The position numbers and the translations under genes are program-made. A stretch of 8,124 nucleotides of DNA from Bifidobacteriaceae bacterium (GTDB lineage: Bacteria > Actinomycetota > Actinomycetes > Actinomycetales > WQXJ01), in the NCBI GenBank assembly GCA_031278675.1, contig JAITJY010000336.1, positions 1-8,124 of the forward strand, given 5' to 3'. The notes beneath the pieces were generated by a model. It was not told the DNA's origin, did no database searches, and worked only from the letters and a program-made list of their open reading frames with translations. Positions 5,615 to 8,124 of the stretch are shown piece after piece (position 1 is the stretch's first letter; the number at the start of each line of letters is the position of its first letter).

Positions 5615-6076
5615 TCAGCTATCAGGGGGCAGAGTCGGAGACGGTCGGTTCTCGGCTTTCCATTCCTCCCCCAGCCAAAGGTAGAAGTCGAAGTCGATGT
5701 CTGCCCTCAGGTCGGCGGCGAGCTGCGCGAAGCCTGGCGTCACTTCGATCTCGGGAAGAGTCCCATCGGACGATTCGATCCAAACTTCGATCAGCCCAAT
5801 AAGATCGTGGGCGGCGCAATAGCGGCGGATCCGCTCGGCTGGTTCACTGAGAACCTGTTCAAGGCGCCGCAGCATAGGCCCGATGCCGCCGGGCGGGGCG
5901 GTCTCAGCGACCAAAGGCCCGACAGCGATCTCCCACGCCTCCGACGAGAACGGCCGGGGGTGGCGCCGGCCCGTGTCCAATCGGAGGCTGGTGGGTTCCA
6001 AACCGGTGACCGCGCTGATCTCACCCGGAGCGATCAAGTCTCCAGCGATCCGGAACGACACAGTCGACTTGATCAT
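5615..6076 (-). CDS. DUF4279 domain protein
   Basis: A 153-residue soluble protein that is almost entirely one DUF4279-like domain. It shows a first strand VSFRIAGDLIAPGEIS, then TGLEPTSLR (24-32), a conserved Trp48 in EAWEIAVG, a helix with RRLEQVLSE, then VTPGFAQLAADLRADIDFDFYLW near the end, which matches the family's closing pattern. Its ATG (6076) overlaps the stop of the 406-residue gene (ATGA), so the two are coupled. It is paralogous to that gene's N-terminal domain: both share G-x-x-PTS-x-R, a V-L-x(4)-E-x-I-x-x-YC-x-A stretch and a T-x-GF-x(3)-AA-x-L run. The biochemical function of DUF4279 is not established to my knowledge. Its place after a toxin-like gene suggests an immunity protein. 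The family call is moderately confident; the role is inferred. Confidence 0.75.
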   Translation of the reverse strand: MIKSTVSFRIAGDLIAPGEISAVTGLEPTSLRLDTGRRHPRPFSSEAWEIAVGPLVAETAPPGGIGPMLRRLEQVLSEPAERIRRYCAAHDLIGLIEVWIESSDGTLPEIEVTPGFAQLAADLRADIDFDFYLWLGEEWKAENRPSPTLPPDS

Positions 6077-7293
6077 GAGGCGGCTTCACCTGCCCATGTC
6101 GCGTCGACCCCGGTGACGGTTCGGTCGCCGGTGCAGATCCAGCCAATCAAGCCTGCCTCGGGGGGCAGCGGGATCCGGAAGAAGCGCTCGCCGTGCGCAC
6201 GCGAGCCGGTGACTGAGAACCCGCGCAGACCTTCCTGCGGCCAAGACCCCGACCAGACCGTCCAGGCCTGCTTCTTCGCCCAAACCTCCAGGGCTCTGGC
6301 GTTGGCCGCGGGCGGGCAAGCGGGCCACCGCCCGTCCCCAGACAGCCCGTCGACCCGGCCTGCCTCGCCATCAGCGGTCCGCCCGGCGTCTCCCGCGCCG
6401 CCGCGAACGTAATCCTGCTCGTCCGGCGCGAACCGGGAAATCAACTCGGGACTGAACACGCGGCAGGCCAACTCGATAGCGATCCCGACCCTGGTCCGCG
6501 CTGCGGCGACCGCCGCGCAGGGGCCGGCGTCAGACTCAGTGAACAAGAACCGCGCGCCGTCACCTCGCCGCAGATCATGGGCACCGTCGGCCAGCGACCG
6601 GTGGGCAGCCCACTCGCCGGCGCCCACTTCGGCCTCCGCCAACCCCGCTGCAAGGCCCCACTTCAAGAACCTCAAGGCGTCTTCTGTCGAATCAGCCGCG
6701 CGTCCCGCAGCCACCACGACCCTTTCGGGGCGACGGACTGGCCCCAGGGCCATCTCGGGCGGGCGCCGGGACTCGATCAACCGACCAGAGCGCAGCATCT
6801 GATAGACCTCGGCGTTGGCCAACCGCTCCAGATCACCACTGTCGTCCCCCTGGGCGGGAGAATCACCGCCGGGCTCCACCCCTCGCCAGAGATGAGGCCG
6901 GGTCCGCAACTCGAACCCGACGCCTGCGCCGAGCCTGGCGGCAAACGCACAAAACCCGTGCGTCAGACCGATAACGGGGTGCGCCTCAGTCTCAGAGTCC
7001 ACCGTCACACGAAAAGACGCTGTCACAGCATTCGCGTCACAATAGGCCGCAATCGCCTCGGCCGAGCCCTCCAGCACCGACTGGAGCGCAACCAGCTGCT
7101 CCATCACATCGCCCGGTTCGACCGTTTCCGACCCCACTGCCAACGCCCAACGATCACAACCGTCTCGCCGACCATCGACGTCTTCAAACTCCCGCCGGAA
7201 CGAAGTAGGCCTGGCACCTACAACCGCCGTCGCTTCGGCGCAATCAAGGCGCCCGCCCTCCAGCGCGAACTCAGCCACAGTACTAAACAACAC
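6073..7293 (-). CDS. Two-part protein: DUF4279-like N-terminus and novel C-terminus
   Basis: A 406-residue protein starting at GTG 7293, 16 bases after the toxin-like gene's stop, with only a weak ribosome binding site. Residues 5-135 form a DUF4279-like domain related to the next gene's product: GARPTSFRR (26-34), Trp49, VLEGSAEAIAAYCDAN (73-88) and LTHGFCAFAARL (110-121). An acidic, Gly-rich linker (about 138-156) leads to a second region (157-300) with LRFLKWGLAAGLAEAEVGAGEW and a helical VGIAIELACRVFSPELISRF. A low-complexity Gly/Asp stretch (298-322) precedes a last domain (332-406) with several Trp and strand-like runs. I recognise nothing in residues 157-406. There is no signal peptide or membrane segment. 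The position between a toxin-like gene and a stand-alone DUF4279 gene suggests a composite immunity protein; this is inference. Confidence 0.7.
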   Translation of the reverse strand: MLFSTVAEFALEGGRLDCAEATAVVGARPTSFRREFEDVDGRRDGCDRWALAVGSETVEPGDVMEQLVALQSVLEGSAEAIAAYCDANAVTASFRVTVDSETEAHPVIGLTHGFCAFAARLGAGVGFELRTRPHLWRGVEPGGDSPAQGDDSGDLERLANAEVYQMLRSGRLIESRRPPEMALGPVRRPERVVVAAGRAADSTEDALRFLKWGLAAGLAEAEVGAGEWAAHRSLADGAHDLRRGDGARFLFTESDAGPCAAVAAARTRVGIAIELACRVFSPELISRFAPDEQDYVRGGAGDAGRTADGEAGRVDGLSGDGRWPACPPAANARALEVWAKKQAWTVWSGSWPQEGLRGFSVTGSRAHGERFFRIPLPPEAGLIGWICTGDRTVTGVDATWAGEAAS

Positions 7294-7309
7294 CGATCAC
7301 CAACCGCCG

Positions 7310-7885
7310 CTACCTGAAAAGATTGAACCCCGTTCCCATCGGCTCTCCACCTTGGACCGGCTCCAGCAGCACTTCCCTAGTGTTCTTGTCGACACGGATG
7401 ATCCACCTGCTGACCCGGGCATTGTCGGTCCCAAGCACAGCCTTCTTGAACGCATGCTCGTCAGCGTACCCGTTCCTCTCAAGGAACTTTTTCAACTCGC
7501 TGCGTGACGGCGCCCTGGTGTCGACCGGGCGGCTGCCGCTGCTGTTGTTGTGTGCTCGGGAGTAGGCTACCTCGGCGCGGCCGCCGGCGTAGATGGCTCC
7601 GGTTCCGGCGACGGCCAGGCTGCCTGCCGCCCCGGCACCGATGCTGCCCCCGCCGGCGAGGGCTAGGGCGCCGCCGCCGACCGCCATTCCGGCGCCCGCA
7701 ACGGCTCCACCCACGGCCACCAGGCCGAACCCGGCAGTCACTGAGGCCGCTTTCAGGCCCAACCCCGCGGCGCTGGACCGGCTCGCCCCTTGCATGCGAG
7801 CACCCGCGTAAGTGAACAGGCCAGCGCCGACGGTGGCGCCGATGGCGGCCGCAGCCGCCCTGATACCCATACCTTGCCCGGCCAT
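7310..7885 (-). CDS. Gly/Ala-rich protein with C-terminal toxin-like domain
   Basis: From ATG 7885, with GAGG 9 bases upstream, this encodes 191 residues. The frame is open to the right edge, but that extension lies opposite a relaxase-like coding stretch, so I do not count it. Residues 8-107 are Ala/Gly-rich with glycine-zipper character (AVGGAVAGAGMAVGGGALAL) and could cross or insert into membranes. After a polar linker (110-128), residues 129-191 form a compact domain with ELKKFLERNGYADEHAFKK, WIIRVDKNTREVLLEP and a final GGEP..GTGFNL. This H-x-x-K, DK-x-T, TG-x-NL layout resembles a small polymorphic-toxin C-terminal domain (I think of the toxin type 33 group, not certain). It is followed by two DUF4279 genes, as toxins are by immunity genes. 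It is short for a secreted toxin and may be a truncated cassette. Confidence 0.6.
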   Translation of the reverse strand: MAGQGMGIRAAAAAIGATVGAGLFTYAGARMQGASRSSAAGLGLKAASVTAGFGLVAVGGAVAGAGMAVGGGALALAGGGSIGAGAAGSLAVAGTGAIYAGGRAEVAYSRAHNNSSGSRPVDTRAPSRSELKKFLERNGYADEHAFKKAVLGTDNARVSRWIIRVDKNTREVLLEPVQGGEPMGTGFNLFR

Positions 7886-7921
7886 CTTCGGCCACCTCTG
7901 TCTCTTGTTCCTAAGACGCAG

Positions 7922-8124
7922 GTACGTTTGCTCCACCACGGCTGCCCGCCAGGCCGGTGGATGGGTTCGGGCATCCCCTCCCTGCGACTTGACTCGCCAC
8001 ACGCGGGGGATGCGGTGACGGAGTTGCAGTTGCAGCTTCTTCTCGGGCAGGGCCGCAACCCGGCGACCGGCGAGGATTTGGGCCGCCCCTTCCTGAACCA
8101 CCGCAGTGTGCAGCAGCGGGTCCG
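7922..8124 (+). pseudogene. MobF/TrwC-like conjugative relaxase, 5'-truncated, runs off the edge
   Basis: The + strand frame through 7922-8124 has no stop and reads HHGCPPGRWMGSGIPSL (7934-7984), then AVTELQLQLLLGQGRNPATG (8012-8071) and EDLGRPFLNHRSVQQRV. This matches the early part of actinobacterial MobF relaxases, where a YY..G.PPGRW.GSG segment is followed by a Q..LL.GRNP.TGE.LGR segment. MobF relaxases nick the transfer origin through N-terminal tyrosines, then unwind DNA. The N-terminal 40 or so residues with those tyrosines are missing: upstream the frame runs into the start of the oppositely oriented toxin-like gene (7885). The gene therefore appears cut near 7885-7925, so I call it a fragment. 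Homology is judged by motif memory, and only about 65 residues are visible. Confidence 0.55.

Noticed and set aside
5471..6412. A 313-residue + strand open frame opposite the DUF4279 genes
   Set aside because: It is Pro/Arg/Ser-rich without motifs, while the - strand shows paralogous DUF4279 domains and an ATGA overlap.
6577..7317. A 246-residue + strand open frame opposite the 406-residue gene
   Set aside because: Antisense shadow in GC-rich DNA with no motif; the - strand is supported by DUF4279 likeness.
7886..8124. The toxin-like frame stays open to the right edge, suggesting a longer protein
   Set aside because: The opposite strand reads as a relaxase segment with consistent family motifs, and ATG 7885 has its own ribosome site. 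The extension looks like antisense of the relaxase, though a longer protein is not fully excluded.
1..8124. CRISPR arrays, tRNA or rRNA genes, insertion-sequence transposases
   Set aside because: I saw no regularly spaced repeats, cloverleaf or rRNA-like stretches, and no transposase motif in any frame.

Overview
The window looks like accessory DNA from a high-GC Gram-positive bacterium, most likely an actinobacterium. The grounds are strong G/C third-position preference, several GTG starts, overlapping ATGA/GTGA gene junctions, and remnants of families common in that phylum (an Abi-like protein, a TIGR02679-type DUF2399 protein, a ribbon-helix-helix antitoxin, a MobF-type relaxase). I cannot name a genus. 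I saw no housekeeping genes, rRNA, tRNA or CRISPR array.

Left part (1-3632, + strand). After a possible gene end (1-80) comes the N-terminal piece of an Abi-like protein that loses homology near position 355, then about 400 bases without a gene. The centrepiece follows: a tight three-gene operon with overlapping genes. It encodes a stand-alone DUF262 protein (753-1835), a HEPN-fold putative RNase of the MAE_28990/MAE_18760 type with an R-x4-H motif (1822-2559), and a complete C5 cytosine DNA methyltransferase (2556-3632). I read it as an anti-phage system in which the methyltransferase marks or protects self DNA, the DUF262 protein acts as NTP-dependent sensor or effector, and the HEPN protein supplies RNA cleavage. 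Its base composition is visibly less GC-rich than the right half: hand counts give 31 of 60 G+C at 1381-1440 against 44 of 60 at 6361-6420.

Middle part (3678-5614, - strand). Read in transcription order, this holds a C-terminal fragment of a TIGR02679/DUF2399 protein, a short ribbon-helix-helix antitoxin-like gene, and a trio of small genes coupled by 4-base overlaps. The trio encodes a helical Lys/Ala-rich peptide, a three-helix membrane protein and a lipoprotein. The operon and this trio converge at about 3633-3677.

Right part (5615-8124). A second transcription unit on the - strand encodes a 191-residue Gly/Ala-rich protein with a small toxin-like C-terminal domain, then a 406-residue protein with an N-terminal DUF4279-like domain, then a 153-residue stand-alone DUF4279 protein. 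The order resembles a polymorphic toxin followed by immunity genes. At the right edge, on the + strand, is a 5'-truncated piece of a MobF/TrwC-like conjugative relaxase running out of the window. This suggests a conjugative element or plasmid-derived region. Overall the window reads as a recombination-scarred defence and conflict island with one apparently intact, little-described defence operon.
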